64,000 nucleotides of DNA, from positions 129,696,796-129,760,795 of the forward strand of contig CM053142.1 of NCBI GenBank assembly GCA_028571685.1. Reading direction: 5' to 3'. The translations under genes were made by a program, and so were the position numbers. Positions 32,622 through 44,671 of this stretch are shown here, piece after piece. Position 1 is the first letter of the stretch. Each line of letters starts with the position of its first letter. The notes under the pieces were generated by a model. The model did not search any database. It saw nothing but the letters and a program-made list of their open reading frames with translations, and had not been told where the DNA came from. The DNA is from Heterohyrax brucei (Eukaryota; Chordata; Mammalia; Hyracoidea; Procaviidae).

Positions 32622-33334
32622 AGTTCTATTTTTAGTTTTCTGAGGAACCATCACACTGTTTTTTGCAACAGCTGTTACATGTTGCACCCCCCCCAGCAAT
32701 GGATCATGGTTCCAGTTTTTCCACATACTGTCCAATATTTGATATCTTCCTTTTTTCACCTAGCCTTCCTACTGGGAGTCAGATGGTATCTCACTATGGT
32801 TTTGATTTGCGTCTCTCTGGTGGTTAGTGATGTTGAGCGTCTTTGCATGTATTTAGTGGCTACTTGGCTTTGGCTTGAATATCCTCTTCAATGAAATGTC
32901 TGTTCAAATCCTTTTCCCATTTTATGATTGGCTTGCTTGTCTTTTTGTTGTTAAGTTGCTGAAATTATATGTATATTTTGGTTATTTGATTCTTATTGGA
33001 TATATGATTTCTGAAGATATTCTTCCTATTGGTACCATGTCTTTTTACTTTTTTGGTAACGTTTTGAATTTTTATGAGATACCATTTATTTTATTGTTTA
33101 CTGTTTGGGCTTTCATTATTACATTGGTAATCCGTTGTTAAAAGCTAGGTCTGGCAGTGTTGCCCTTGCATTTTCTTCTAAGAATTTTGTGCTTTTAATA
33201 TGCACCACAAAGTTTAGATTAGTAAGCCTTTCTTCCTACTCTGAGTATTGGGAAAATAGTAATAGCAAGCATTGGATAGAGGGGTGAGGTTAGAGACAGG
33301 AGCTGAGATGAAAGCTGAAGAGTTGGAGTAATCA

Positions 33335-33545
33335 GAAGCCAAAACCCAAACCCACTGTTGTTGAGTTGAATCTGATTCTGATTCACAGCAAGCTCTGATT
33401 ACATTATATGCCTGCAAACCACAAGGACAGTGGTTCACACCTGTGGGAGAAAGATGTAGCAGTCTGCTTCTGTAAATACTTCCAGGCTTAGAAACCACAG
33501 GGGACAACCCTACCCCACCCTATAGGATCCCTAGGAATCTGAGTA
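33335..33545. mobile_element. AfroSINE fragments, opposed orientation
   Basis: Left part is the reversed SINE tail ('aaaacccaaacccactg'). From about 33437 the sense long-variant middle follows ('gtagcagtctgcttctg' to 'cctataggatccctagg'). Confidence 0.65.
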
Positions 33546-33749
33546 ATAGAATGTAAGGCACGTCCAGGAAGATGAACTAGTATTTGGTAGGGTACAAATG
33601 CAGTCTTCTTGGCATCCTGCTCACTGAAGCTTCGTGAATTGATGGGCAGGTTGGCCTGTGAAAGATAAAGGTTTAACAGAGGAATTTATACCACGTGTGT
33701 TAGACAAGTGACCCTTACTTACCATTTTGTTGTTCACTTTCTGTATAAA

Positions 33750-33925
33750 ACAAACAAACAAACAACAACAACAAACTTACTGCTGTTGATTCTGACTCAT
33801 AGCGACTCTATAGGACGGAGTAGAACTGCCCCCTAGAGTTTCCAAGGACTGCCTAGTGGATTTGAACTGCCAACATTTTAGTTAGCAACCATAGCACTTA
33901 AGAGCTAGGCCACCAGGATTTCCCA
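33750..33925 (-). mobile_element. AfroSINE, minus strand, with (AAC)n tail
   Basis: (AAAC)n/(AAC)n run, then 'actcatagcgactctatagg', 'gtagaactgccccctagag' and 'ggccaccaggatttccc'. One of the better preserved copies. Confidence 0.9.
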
Positions 33926-35684
33926 CTTTATATACATACTTGCTTAATTTCCTCTTATCTCTTACGCATTTCTGAACCAGCTGTCTATTAGCTAGCTTAC
34001 AAATTGTATATAACATCCTCTGGGCTTTTCTGATTTATTTTTTCAGTATCTTCACTCTGGCATGGTATTCAACCTATTGTGCTCCATGAAATGACACATG
34101 GATCTTTAATGGAAAGGCTCAGGAAACCTAACTGATTGGATTACAAAATATTTTCTAGTTTCCAGAAGTATGGAGGTGCAAATAAGTGGTACATGTACAA
34201 ATAAAAGGGGAGAGAAAGTGGAGCTATAAATAGGAACTTTTCTAACAGCATGGTATCAGAGTATTTATATGTCTTCAGCTTTGTTTAAAATGTTTGGGAC
34301 ATTTCCTGTACAATTCCCTTCTTCAGTCTTTCCAATTGCTGCAGACAGCTGCAGTGAATTTTGAGCACCAGGACTTTAGGAGTAGTAGTGAGTTGGAATA
34401 GGTTTTGAAGGAAAGTGGTGGAAACATTTAAAGTACTGAAACACCAGAGTCCATGTATATGGGTTAAGATAATTGGAAATGATTGACTTAGAAGCAGAAA
34501 AGCCCAAGGACTCAGGATATATGGAAACATCATTCATCCAAATATTCTGGTGGCGATAGTCTTTGCCAAGATGCGATACATATTCTTGGAGCCTCAATTT
34601 ATTGGAACAGTGATTCTGAGGGGATTATACTTATGTGAACAGGTAGAGCTGTCTGATAAGGAGACTGTAAAATTCAGTTCTTAAGAATTATTAAGATGAA
34701 ATAGGAGACTTAAAGGAAATCTCCAGGTTTTGCCTGAACTGCTAGGATTTAGTTTTTTGAGTCCTGAATGTATACGTTTAATTTCTTCAGCCCTCAAGAG
34801 ACATTTGATTTTCCAATTACAGTGTGAAGGATGGTGAACAGCTTTCTTCCAGCCAGCTGCAACTAGGATTACTGGCTCTGTAGAGAGTTTTAATTTAAAT
34901 GTGAAGAAGGACTTTATTGAAGGTTATCAAAAATGAAATCAGGATATCAAAGGAAATTTAGAAACATTGATGAGTATATGTCTTACCTTAGGGGGAAAAA
35001 GTAACATAGAGTCCCTAATATAGTGCTCCCTAAAACCTTGTGGCCTTCTGTCTGAGGTAGAGTCTGGGATGGATGGTTTCTGGATGCTTCTTTCTTCTGA
35101 TGAACCATTTTTACTGAAACAGAATCCTAATTAACAGAGTTCTTCCTAAGGATCTCAGAAGACAAGATAGAGGCCAACTTCTCATAATGTATTTTAGACC
35201 TGTTTTGACGTAAATTACCAAATTACCAGGTTAGGTCTTTTGAGTATTTTCATATCAATTCTGATTCCAGTTACAGAAGAAAACCTATACGTTTAATGAA
35301 AAATGAATGTTACCCTCCTTCTCAATCATAACTTTTAGAAGTAACTACAGATAATGTTTTCTTATAAATTTTTCAGTAATTTTTCTATGCACACACAAAG
35401 ACATATATACATATATGTATACTCAATCATATAATTTACATTTCTTCAGCTTGCTTTTTTTCTTTTGAAATGTCTAGGACATTTACCATACAACGTCCTG
35501 CTTCCTTCTTCCTAATCAATGATGGTAGTTTGAGTGCCCCATTATGAGGGTGACTATCCATTGCTTTTTCAACCCCATGTTGCAGGACATTTAGGTTGGG
35601 TGGTAGATGCTACAGGTTGCTTGTCAGTGTCCGTTCCCACTTCTTTCCATAAAGATAACTCTGATTTTGTTTAAGATAGCAATA
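33926..35684. other. Unassigned AT-rich sequence
   Basis: No gene. Old L1-like patches are possible around 35340-35560 (antisense), too diverged to bound. Confidence 0.35.
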
Positions 35685-35745
35685 CCCCAAACAGAATCCA
35701 CTGTTGTCAAGTTGATTCTGGCTCATAGCAACCCTAAATATCCAA
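35685..35745 (-). mobile_element. AfroSINE 3' fragment, minus strand
   Basis: 'ccactgttgtcaagttgatt' and 'ctggctcatagcaaccc': the tail half only. Confidence 0.7.
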
Positions 35746-37039
35746 AACTAAGATTAATAGCTTCCCCAGACTGTCTTGTAGGTAGGGGTGACATGGCACA
35801 GGACTTTGGCCAAATAAAACCCAGGGCCTGCATTCTCAATGGCAGTAGTAATACCCCCAATAGGGTGAAAACTGATTCTGAAAGTAAAAAATCTTAGGTG
35901 TTACAAGCTCCCCAAAGCTCAAATCTTCTCTATAAAATCGGATTCCTTAGTATTTAATCTCTTACTGAATTTTTTTTTTTTTTGGTATCTCACAAGCAGA
36001 ATTCTCATGGAGTTCACGGAAAAAAACGGTTACACAAGATCAGTGCTACCACTAAGCCTTGGTGAATAGGAGCTGTGATTGGAGAATTATCTTTTAATTG
36101 ATTGCTTAGTCCTAAAGACATACAGTGAGAGGTGGTCTGAGCATGCTGTCAGCTGTCACCGGCTGCCTTAGAGATGTTGTTTGGTCCTCAATGCTTGTGT
36201 GTGTGATGTGGGCTTTGAGAATTAAAAACAAAAATTTTTTATTTAATTCTACAAAAATTGTGTAACCCATCATCATGTCAACTACTGAAAAAAAATTCTA
36301 ACAATACCTGGATGAATATCTAATTGGTTAAGCAGATATTCCTGTATGAAGCAAAAGAGAAGGGTTAAGTTCCATAGCAAATAAAAGTAAAATATCAAGG
36401 AACATCATGTTATTTATTTGGGTATCCTGTTCTGATTGTCTTTTCTCTGACAAGCACATAGTAATCCCAGGTACCTTTTTTCTCCCAAACCAGATTTTCT
36501 TTAAGGAAAAAAACAATAGTCCTTAAGTATAAATGATTGAATGTAAGAAATCTTTAGTCTTTCAATAATATTTCCGTCTTAAAAAGTTTAAAATCTTTAA
36601 ACCAAAGGATGAGTATCTATTATTTAGTTACCATAACCTCTAATTTCCTTATTTTTCTATTAATAGTTATCTGTTAGTGAGACAAAAGGGATGAATAACC
36701 ACTGATTTTTTTCAGTATCCACATTTTACCAGACATTTTTCTAAGGAAAATATTTCCCACCAAAAACAGAGTTATATTTAACAAACTGTATTGTCCTAGG
36801 TGTTACATTGAATAATGTATTACTGTAAATTTCCATATCCTTAACTGATGTTTTTAATGGAATTACAGTGTCCCATTATATAAGTAGATCATAATTTATT
36901 TAGCCAGTTAGAAGAAGCTGGCTAAATTGTACACTGAGGTTGTTTTCAGATTATTGCTTTTATAAATAAAACTTTCATCACTGTCCAATTGCTTGATTAT
37001 TTCCTTGGGACAAAATTTTGAGCAGTAGCTAGTGGATAC
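35746..37039. other. Unassigned sequence
   Basis: 36840-37020 resembles an old antisense L1 ('tttataaataaaactttc'). Nothing coding. Confidence 0.35.
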
Positions 37040-37177
37040 CCATTGTTGTCAAGGTGATGCTGATTCACAGTGACCCCATAAGACAGACCAGAACTGCTCC
37101 ATAGGGTTTCCAAGGAATGGTTGCTGATCTTTTGATTAGCAGCTAAGTTCTTAACCACTGTGCAACCAGGGCTCCAT
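37040..37177 (-). mobile_element. AfroSINE, minus strand
   Basis: 'cattgttgtcaaggtgatgc', 'gaactgctccatagggtttc', 'ccaccgtgcaaccagg'-like end. Confidence 0.85.
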
Positions 37178-37189
37178 ATGGTGCTTTAA

Positions 37190-37350
37190 AAAAAAAAATT
37201 GTGTTGAGTAGATTCTGACTCATAGTTACTCTGTAGGACAGAGTAGAACTCCTATAGAATTTCCAGGGAGCATCTGGGAGGTTTGAACTGCTGATCTTTT
37301 GGTTGGCAGCCATAAGACTTAATCACTATGCCACCAGGGTTTCCATGGTA
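37190..37350 (-). mobile_element. AfroSINE, minus strand
   Basis: 'gattctgactcatagttac', 'ggtttgaactgctgatc' and 'gccaccagggtttcc'. In tandem with the previous copy and in the same orientation. Confidence 0.9.
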
Positions 37351-37699
37351 CTGCTACAACTCTTTAATTATCTGTGACATGCTTTGTATGCCAGCCTCAT
37401 TCTTTTCTTTAGAAGATAGACTTCTTGCAAACTGGTAGACAGGGCCTTCAGGGGAAGCTGACCATGCATTCACTAAAGGGCCTGTACTTAGAAGGATCCT
37501 GAGCTTGGTTTCATGCTCCACTGTCACTATCTTGAAATTCTTAATTTTTGAACAAGGTTCCGTGTATTTGCACTCTGCATTTCCAGTCATCCTGAAGATC
37601 GAAGATGACTACAAACAGCTCCAAGGTAATATTCTTTCAACAGTATCATCTTCAAGACAAGAGAAAGTCCCTGTGCCAGCTTTAGCCAAAATGTCTGTG
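37351..37699. other. Unclassified, probably old repeat
   Basis: Phrase 'ccactgtcactatcttgaaa' and 'tttttgaacaaggttccg' seem repeat-like but I cannot name the family. Confidence 0.3.
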
Positions 37700-38190
37700 C
37701 AAAGATTGTTGTTATATGCTGTCCAGTTCTGTACAATAGAATGAAACAAGTCCCACAATTGTTAAGTTTGAGCCCATTGTTGCAGCCACAGTGTCAGTCA
37801 ATCTCCTTGAGGAACTTCCTCTTTTATACTGACCTTCTACTTCACCAGGCATGATGTCCGTCTACAGGGACCAAGGGCTCCTGACAACACGTCCAAAGTG
37901 TGTGAGATGAAGTCTCGCCATGCTTGCTTTCAAAGAGCATTCTGGCTGTATTTCTTCCCAGACTGACTTGTTCATTCTCCCTGCAATCTAAGGTATAGTC
38001 AATATTCTCTGCCATCGCCACGATTCAAAGGTGTCAGTTCTTCTTCAGTCTTCCACATTCATAGTGCACCTTTCACACGCATGTAAGGCAAGGGAAAACA
38101 CCAAGGTTTGGGTCAGTGGCACCTTAGTCCTTAAAGCTACATCTTTGTTTTTCAACACTTTAAAGAGATTCTCACTGACCCAGCTTAAAT
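37700..38190 (-). mobile_element. RTE LINE 3' part, minus strand
   Basis: Read on minus: 'ctttaaagtgttgaaaaac', 'aagatgtagctttaagg', 'gttgtcaggagccc', 'gactgacactgtggctgc'. It corresponds to the last 500 bp of the element at 10824. The tail is degraded. Confidence 0.8.
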
Positions 38191-38770
38191 CGTGTCCCTT
38201 CCAGGACAATGAGGTACTTGATTGGCTAGGCTGGGTCATGTGCCTTATCCTGTGTCTGGAGAGGTGGTCTAGTGTACGCCCATGGACAGCCTCACCAGAC
38301 CACCAAAAGGAATAGGGATGATTGTGCTGTCACCACAACGTATCAGACAGTTTCTCCTTGTCAGGTGCCCTGGAAGCGGCCTCTGGTCTGTCAGGAGAGG
38401 TGGCGCTGGTACTGACCCGCTCTGTGGCTGTAGACATAGTGTGAGCAGAATCTAAGTCTGCTTGGACTACAAGGTGAGGCAAGTCATCAAGGCCCAAAGT
38501 AGAGGTGGAAGCGCATACTGTCAGTTTTGCATATATTACAACCACATACTTAACTCTCATAACATGCTTAGGAAAAATAGTGTGTCAAGGAGTTCCACAG
38601 TTGGCAAAAAACAAGTATAATGTGTACCTTATTTCATAAAAATAGGATGTGTGTCAGGGGATGGTAATAGAAACCATGTCACGGGTGGTATGTAACCTCA
38701 GATCCCCTCATGCTCCCTTATGATATCCAGATTTATTATGAAAATAAATCCCTTACTTCTTTCCCAAGAT
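38191..38770. other. Unclassified sequence
   Basis: 38330-38560 has a minus-strand 76-codon frame rich in Ser, Thr and Ala, with several CpG, but no recognisable product. Confidence 0.3.
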
Positions 38771-39078
38771 GTTTCTACCTGTCGTTGAGTTGACCTGTGG
38801 GGACCACATGCGCAATGGAATGAGATGCTGCACAGTCCTCTGCCACCCCATGATTGCTTTAGGATCAGATTGTTGTGGTCCACAGGGCTTTCACTGGCTA
38901 ATTTTCTGAAGTAGCTAGCCAGGTCTCTCTTCCTAGTCTGTCTTAGTCTGAAAGCTCTGCTGAAACCTGAGCTGCAACAACATGAGCAGTGGCCGGGCAT
39001 GCAGTGCATTGTTGGGGGTTGAACTGGGTCTCTGACAGGGAAGGTGAGAACCCTGATACCAAATCTCCACTGCCCCTC
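38771..39078 (-). mobile_element. RTE head-tail SINE-like element, minus strand
   Basis: 'ctgtcgttgagttgacctg', 'gtcctctgccaccccatgat', 'ctcttcctagtctgtcttag', 'ctgatacc' order matches 15508-15830. Confidence 0.8.
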
Positions 39079-39664
39079 TGATAATGGTGTAGTTCTATGG
39101 AATTATGACATTTGCCAGTTTTGGGCCAGCCACTAACTACTTTATGCTTGATCATAATAGGATACTATTATTTTCTTAGCCTACTGCTGCTACCAGGGAG
39201 TAAATGTGTCTGTACACCTAATTAGTACAGTTCTTAGTATGATGTAATGCATGTCACATTCACTTGGGTAATTCTTCTTCTTTTAAAATTTCATCACATG
39301 CATCATAAAATGATAATGGAAATAAAAAGAAAAAGAAGTTTATGGTGATAGGGATCTCCATTGACTGCCAACTCCAGTAATTATTTTATTTTGAAGAGCT
39401 ATATACTTATGCAGTACTGATTATGCAATGCATCTAAAGTTAGTAGTGAAGTTAATTAGGATCTGTACCTCCTCTTTTTCTTTGTTCCTTCAACAACTCA
39501 TTCTCATTAAGAATAAAAGATCCTCTTAATGAAGGCTGGGTTTCATCTTGTAAAGGAGAAGATTAGGTTGATGATTATCAAAGTGCTATTTTTAGATCTC
39601 AGTTGTAAATGTCATTTTTAAAATTAAAAAAAACAAAAAGATCAAGGAATTATTCAGCTCCCAC
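39079..39664. other. Unassigned sequence
   Basis: Nothing recognised. Confidence 0.4.
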
Positions 39665-39880
39665 AATATTCATTCAGCATTTTCTTTTCTTATTTTTGTC
39701 TGGTAAATACTTATTGTGAGCTCTCCAGGCATGAGAAAATGTCGTAGGCACTGGGATTCAACAGTGAAAGACACAAGGCTCTGTTCTTGGGGAGCTGATA
39801 TCCTGGGGTGCACAGAGACCTCAGACAAGAACATTATAAGGAGGTGGTGAGCACTCTGAAGGAGGGAATGGCCAACAGTA
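39665..39880 (-). mobile_element. L2 LINE 3' end, minus strand
   Basis: 'gtaggcactgggattcaaca', 'caaggctctgttcttgggga' and 'gacctcagacaag' match the antisense L2 terminus. Confidence 0.65.
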
Positions 39881-40309
39881 CCTGATGCCCCAGGCAGTGC
39901 TTGGTAATCCCAGAGATTAATCCCAGAAGCTAGTGTATGACTATAAGGTAGGGGCTGAGAAGCGAACGGGTAGAACCTTAACAACTCATGTGGGCATCTG
40001 TGGGGAAATGGCAGCAGTCACAGACAAAGAAGAGCAAGAGAACGGAGTGTTTACACCTCTCAGTGATGAACATCTACATAACCTCACTAAGCAAGCAACC
40101 CAGAGCAGATCAAGTGCTGGCCAAGAGTAGAAGAAATCTAGCAAAGCTCATAAAGGGTGCAGAGCTAAATAGCCATTGCAACCTTTGGTTGCTAATTGCT
40201 ACTCACTGGCACCCTGAGGATGGATTTACACTTCACCTCCTGAGAAAGAAGACAACAGTGGTGGTTCCCTGGTGGAATTCTGGCCTTTCCTGTGACCAGT
40301 GTACCCCGT

Positions 40310-40567
40310 ATACAACTCCCACCGGCTCATCAGGGGAGGCTTGCGTGTTGCTGTGGTCCTGAACAAGTTTCAGCAGAGCTTCTAGACTAAGATGAACTAG
40401 GAAGAAAGGCCTGACAATCAACTGTTGAAAATAAAGAAAACACTTTGGACTACAGTGGTTCAGTCCTCGACTGAAGCATGGGGACAGCCTGAGATGGGGC
40501 AGCACTAATTCCATCGTGTGTGGGATTGCCAGGTGTCAGGAGCTGACTCGATGGCAACTAACAATGA
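40310..40567 (+). mobile_element. RTE head-tail SINE-like element
   Basis: 'cagcagagcttctagac', 'aactaggaagaaaggcctg', then 'catggggacagcctgagatg' and the tail 'gactcgatggcaactaacaa'. Confidence 0.8.
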
Positions 40568-41231
40568 CAATAGTACCATTATCAAGCAAAAGGGTGTCTG
40601 GGTCACACTAGTGGGAAGCCTGGGAAGGCAGGTGTGTTACACATTTTGAAACAGATGAAATATGAGTTAGGCAACCTTGGGCAACACTGACCTCACAGAG
40701 CCTCAGAGTCGCTAAAAGCAGTCCAGGTGATGTTGCTTCTTTTTAGCTTAGAAAACTGAGGGCGAAGCTTTCTTCTACATCTTCAAAGAAAGTTTGATTC
40801 TCATAGCACTGGCCATGCTGATCTTAAAATCGAGAGTGAATAAGGCTTTCCACTCAAGTACTCCCAGCCGATGACCCTCCATGGGTCCCAAGCAGTGTAG
40901 AGTAAGATTTACCGCATCTGCAGATGTTCCGCAGGCAGTGTTCAAAAGCCACCAATGAACCGATGAGCACCCGGCCCACGTAGGTGTCTGTGCTGACTTG
41001 AGGTCGCATTGGGGCTTTCTAGTTGTGTCATGACTGCCTTTTTTCACAGTATTACAGAATCCTTGGGAAGGCAGCAGGGTCTTAAGGAATGTGCCCCTGG
41101 TGGAAAATTAGCTACATCAGAGGGAGTAGATGTACGTTACTTGAAAGGAAAGCATACGTTAGTTGTGATACTTGCTGAAGAACAACTGAATCCCCAACTT
41201 TTGACTGTAATCAAATATTCGCTCTGGGTGT
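40568..41231 (+). other. Mostly unassigned; open frame 41009-41230
   Basis: In 41009-41230 the frame is open up to the next SINE. A 'ccttttttcacag' acceptor-like tract precedes the segment ITESLGRQQGLKEC. The peptide includes TLVVILAEEQLNPQLL. No match recognised. Confidence 0.2.
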
Positions 41232-41402
41232 TTGGAAACCCTGGTGATGTAGTAGCTAAGTGCTGCATCTGCTAACTAAAACGTCAGCAGTTCAGATCTG
41301 ACAGGCGCTCCTTGGACAGTCTAGGGAGCAGTTATACTCTACCCTATAGGGTTACTTTGAGTTAGAATCAACTTGACGACTGTGGGTTTGGTTTGGTTTA
41401 GG
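41232..41402 (+). mobile_element. AfroSINE
   Basis: 'ggaaaccctggtgatgtag' to 'gtgggtttggtttggttta'. Confidence 0.9.
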
Positions 41403-41675
41403 GACAGCTGCAGAAATTGATATGACAAAGGAATCGCTATGTTCGTACTCCTGAGTTGCCTTGTTTGTGAGCTGCTTGTGTCAAGAGTTTGTCAAAGGAG
41501 ACTGAGATGGCTGACATGGCCACTTACTGCTCTGTTGTAACTGCGGTCTTCTGATAGGAAAAGAATGGCCAGTTCCATGCTTGTGTATGGAACTAACAGT
41601 TTGAAAAAGCAAGTGTGATTTATCAAAGTACTTCTTTTCTTCTCTTTTTCAGCCCCACGATGCTTCTGCCCACAA

Positions 41676-41810
41676 GTTACTGGTTGCCATCAGGTAGACA
41701 CTGACTCCCAGCGACCGCGTGTGTGTCCGCGTAGACCTGGGCTCCACGAGGCTTTCAACGGCTGCGTTTTCAGAAGAAGGTCGCCCGGCTGATATCATCA
41801 ACAGGGGGGA
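41676..41810 (-). mobile_element. AfroSINE-type fragment, CpG-rich, minus strand
   Basis: 'ggttgccatcaggtagacac', 'tgactcccagcgaccgcg' and 'gggctccacgaggctttc' match the reversed 3' half of the longer SINE. About ten CpG lie within 80 bp, far more than in the other copies here. Confidence 0.6.
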
Positions 41811-42389
41811 CCAGGCTTCCTGGACAAGTGTGCATGGCTCCCCAGGCTGTGGTCAGAGCCAGGGGCAGGAGGAAGACTTACAACTCTACAGCAAATATTT
41901 CTGAAGTGACATTTTTACCGAAAGGAAACAAATATTCATTAAGACAAATACAAATATGTTATGGAATAGAAATGAATAATTCTAGGTGAAGTGTAACATC
42001 CCTGGTCTCATATGGATACCTGCTCATTTCAGAGTACTCAAGTGGAAACTGACTCTCTGAGGAAGGTATTTTGGAAGAAGAACAAAAAATCTGCATTCAA
42101 ATTTCATCCACTCTACTTAGCAGCCAAATTACCAAACCTAACTAAATCTCAGATTTCTCATTTGTAAGAGGAGAACGATTGCTTCTCCAGGTAATACACC
42201 CCCACACCTCCTGCCACTAAGGACTGGTGTTTGCAAGGCCAGGGTTGTACTCGGGAGTATTTCACTTGGCTCTGGGAGGACTACAGAGCCAGAAACTGAG
42301 CTGTATTGACAACAGAGTGAGACATTAAGTCCAAGAGGTTAAAGGGAAGAGAGAAAGGCACCTAAATGGAGAGGTCGAGAGGCCACAGC
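41811..42389. other. Unassigned sequence
   Basis: Nothing recognised. Confidence 0.4.
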
Positions 42390-42595
42390 AAGGAGCTCTG
42401 ATGTGTAAAGCCCTCAGCTCTTAACTGAATGGTCAGTGCTTCAACCTACCAGCTGCTCTGAGGAAGAAAAGACCCGATGATCTGCTCCTGTAAAGATTAC
42501 AGCCGAGAAACCCTTATGAGGCAGTTCTACTCGCCCTGTAGGGTTGCTATGGGTCAGAGCTGACTCGATGGCATACTACAACACAAACAAAGAAG
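42390..42595 (+). mobile_element. AfroSINE, long variant
   Basis: 'gatgatctgctcctgtaaag' marker block of the long variant; ends 'gactcgatggcatac' and 'aacacaaac'. Confidence 0.85.
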
Positions 42596-42604
42596 ACAAG
42601 ATCA

Positions 42605-42808
42605 AGGAGTCCTGGAGGCCCAGATGTTAAGGACTTCGCTGCTAACCAAAAGGTTGGTGGTTTGAGCCCACTCAGCATCTCCGTGGGAGAAAGACCCAGG
42701 AATTTGCTTCCATAAAAACTACAGCCTACAAAACCCTAGGGTGCAGCTCTACTTTGCACATGGGTGCACTATGATATTGAATCAACTTGACAGCACCTGA
42801 AAACAGAA
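42605..42808 (+). mobile_element. AfroSINE, long variant
   Basis: 'gctgctaaccaaaaggttgg', 'gaatttgcttccataaa' and 'caacttgacagcacctgaaa'. Confidence 0.85.
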
Positions 42809-42810
42809 AT

Positions 42811-42968
42811 GGAAATCCTGGTGGCCTAGTGGGTTAACTGCTACGTCTGGTAACCAAAGAGTCGGCAGTTCAAGTCCACGTGGCACTCCTTGGAAACTCT
42901 CTAGGGTGGTGCTAACCTTGACCTATAGGATTGCTATGGGTTGGACCCGACTCAACAGCAGTGGGAAA
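42811..42968 (+). mobile_element. AfroSINE, short variant
   Basis: 'ggaaatcctggtggcctag' to 'ctcaacagcagtgggaaaa'. Third of three SINEs placed head to tail. Confidence 0.9.
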
Positions 42969-43207
42969 AACAGAAACAGAGGCCAGAGCGCTGCTCAAGG
43001 AGGCAGGGGACCAGAAATAATAAAAATGCAAAGCAGCAGAGTACACTGTATGTAAACGGAAAGAACAAGCACTGTGTGCGGCTTTTTCGCCTAGGCCCCC
43101 GGAATGCAGTGGGTAATCAGCTGGACAGTGTCTGGAATAGGTAATGCAAAATGAAGATTCATGGGCCAGAGGCAGCCGACATATATGTTTGGTTTGGTCC
43201 ACAGGTT

Positions 43208-44345
43208 TTTTTTTTTTTTTAATTTTTAACTTTATTAAAAATTTTGAAGAATCTTCATAAGAATCCAATTTCCAATTGTTTTTATTGTAGTAAAAACATA
43301 GAACAAAATAACGCTAACTTCTTTAAAATTTTATTGTGTTCAAGGTCAAAGTTTACACAGCAAATTAGGCTCCTGTTTAACAAATTTCTACACAGATCAT
43401 TCAGTGATCTTGGCTGTATTTTTGCAGCCTGTCAGCACTCTCCTTCATTCCATTCTGGTTGTACTATTTCTAGTACTCTAGGTTTTCTCCTCCCTTACTT
43501 TCTCATCTCTGTTTTAAAGTAGCTGTTGACTGACTGGGCTTATATAGATGTTGTTCTAAAAGATCTTGTTACTCTCTGGTGATATTCTGTATTTGGTGAA
43601 GCAATCTGTTTTTAGCTAAAAGGTGACCTAAGGTTTAAGCAGTATCTCATAGCAATAGTATTGGGGAGCCTAGTCATCTCAGCTGCTCTAGTAAGTCTGG
43701 GCTTTTTAGGAATTTGAGTTTTATTCCACATTTTCCTCCCATTCTGTTAGGATACATCTATTAAATGGCACTGATAAGAATGGTTGGGTACCACCTACCT
43801 CTTCTGGTCTCAGGGTAGATGAGGCCATGGTTCATGTAGACTATTATTCCTGTGGACTACTTTCTTCTCTAAGTCTTTGATGTCTTTCTTTTTTGTGCCA
43901 GATGAGTTGAGACCTATAGTTGTACCTTAGAGGGCCATTTACAAACTATTAAAGCCTTAGACACGGTTCACCACATCAGGATGTACAACAATACATGTTA
44001 TGAACTGTATTATGCCACTTAACTGAGTTGTCTCATAAGATTCTGGTCCTAAGCCTTTGAACCCAGAAACCAATCTCATGAGGTGTTTGGTTATGTCTCA
44101 GAAGTATCCATAGCTTTGTCCCCCCTGTAGCTTATTTTATATACCTAATGGCAACCACTTTATATATAGATACACATATATATATGCATTCACACACATA
44201 CCCATGTGTATGTATGCCTGTAGGTACATCTATCTGTGCACACATATGTACCCACATAATCATATACATATATACATATACCTTTATACGTGGAATCTCA
44301 CATATATTTGTGGAATCTCACATATATTTTTCATTTGTTGTCAGT
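43208..44345 (-). mobile_element. L1 3' UTR region, minus strand
   Basis: Poly-T start, 'ttttattgtgttcaaggtc', 'cacctacctcttctggtctc', 'ccatggttcatgtagac' and a reversed 'tattaaagccttagac' block match the 3' UTR of this genome's L1s. The right part ends in the TA/CA repeat at 44150. Confidence 0.65.
44150..44335. repeat. (TA/CA)n microsatellite and 20-bp duplication
   Basis: Complex tatata/cacaca tract. A unit gtggaatctcacatatattt is repeated head to tail at about 44290-44330. Confidence 0.75.
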
Positions 44346-44671
44346 CTATACTTTCTTTTTGAAAACAGACCACTGAACCTTTAGTTCCACATGGCAACTA
44401 AAGGCTCTCTTCTTTGGAAAGGTGACCTATTCTTTATTTTGCTACGGACTCCACCATTCCTGTCTGCCTCCTGAAATTGACATGAAATGCCAGCTACCAG
44501 TTTACTTGTGTTTGTACTTTTTCACCTTGCTTATTTCACTTATTTATCTCACTGTCTAGCTTCAAAGAAATTTAACTGCTGATCCTTAGTTTAAGCAATA
44601 GGGCAAATAATCTCTCAGGGTGTTGTACATACTGCTTAAGTTAACATACAAAACACCTATGCAGAGCTTGG
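44346..44671. other. Unassigned sequence
   Basis: Nothing recognised. Confidence 0.4.

Larger units (their letters stand above)
30183..33215 (-). mobile_element. L1 LINE, minus strand, with nested insertions
   Basis: Starts with an A/T-rich reversed tail and 'gttgttgagaatgtatgcag', then 3' UTR blocks ('ggttttaagaagacttcagg', 'atctcagggcaata', 'gtcttagatgaccaatttc'). From about 32050 it enters antisense downstream ORF2 or related 3' sequence ('ggtaaccactagtaaac', 'ggaattgctgagtcacatgg'). A MaLR LTR (30267-31202) and a SINE (32468-32621) sit inside. The frames 32679-33287 are antisense shadows. Confidence 0.8.

Noticed and set aside
44148-44384. Plus-strand 78-codon frame rich in His, Tyr and Ile.
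   Set aside because: Translation of a TA/CA microsatellite.
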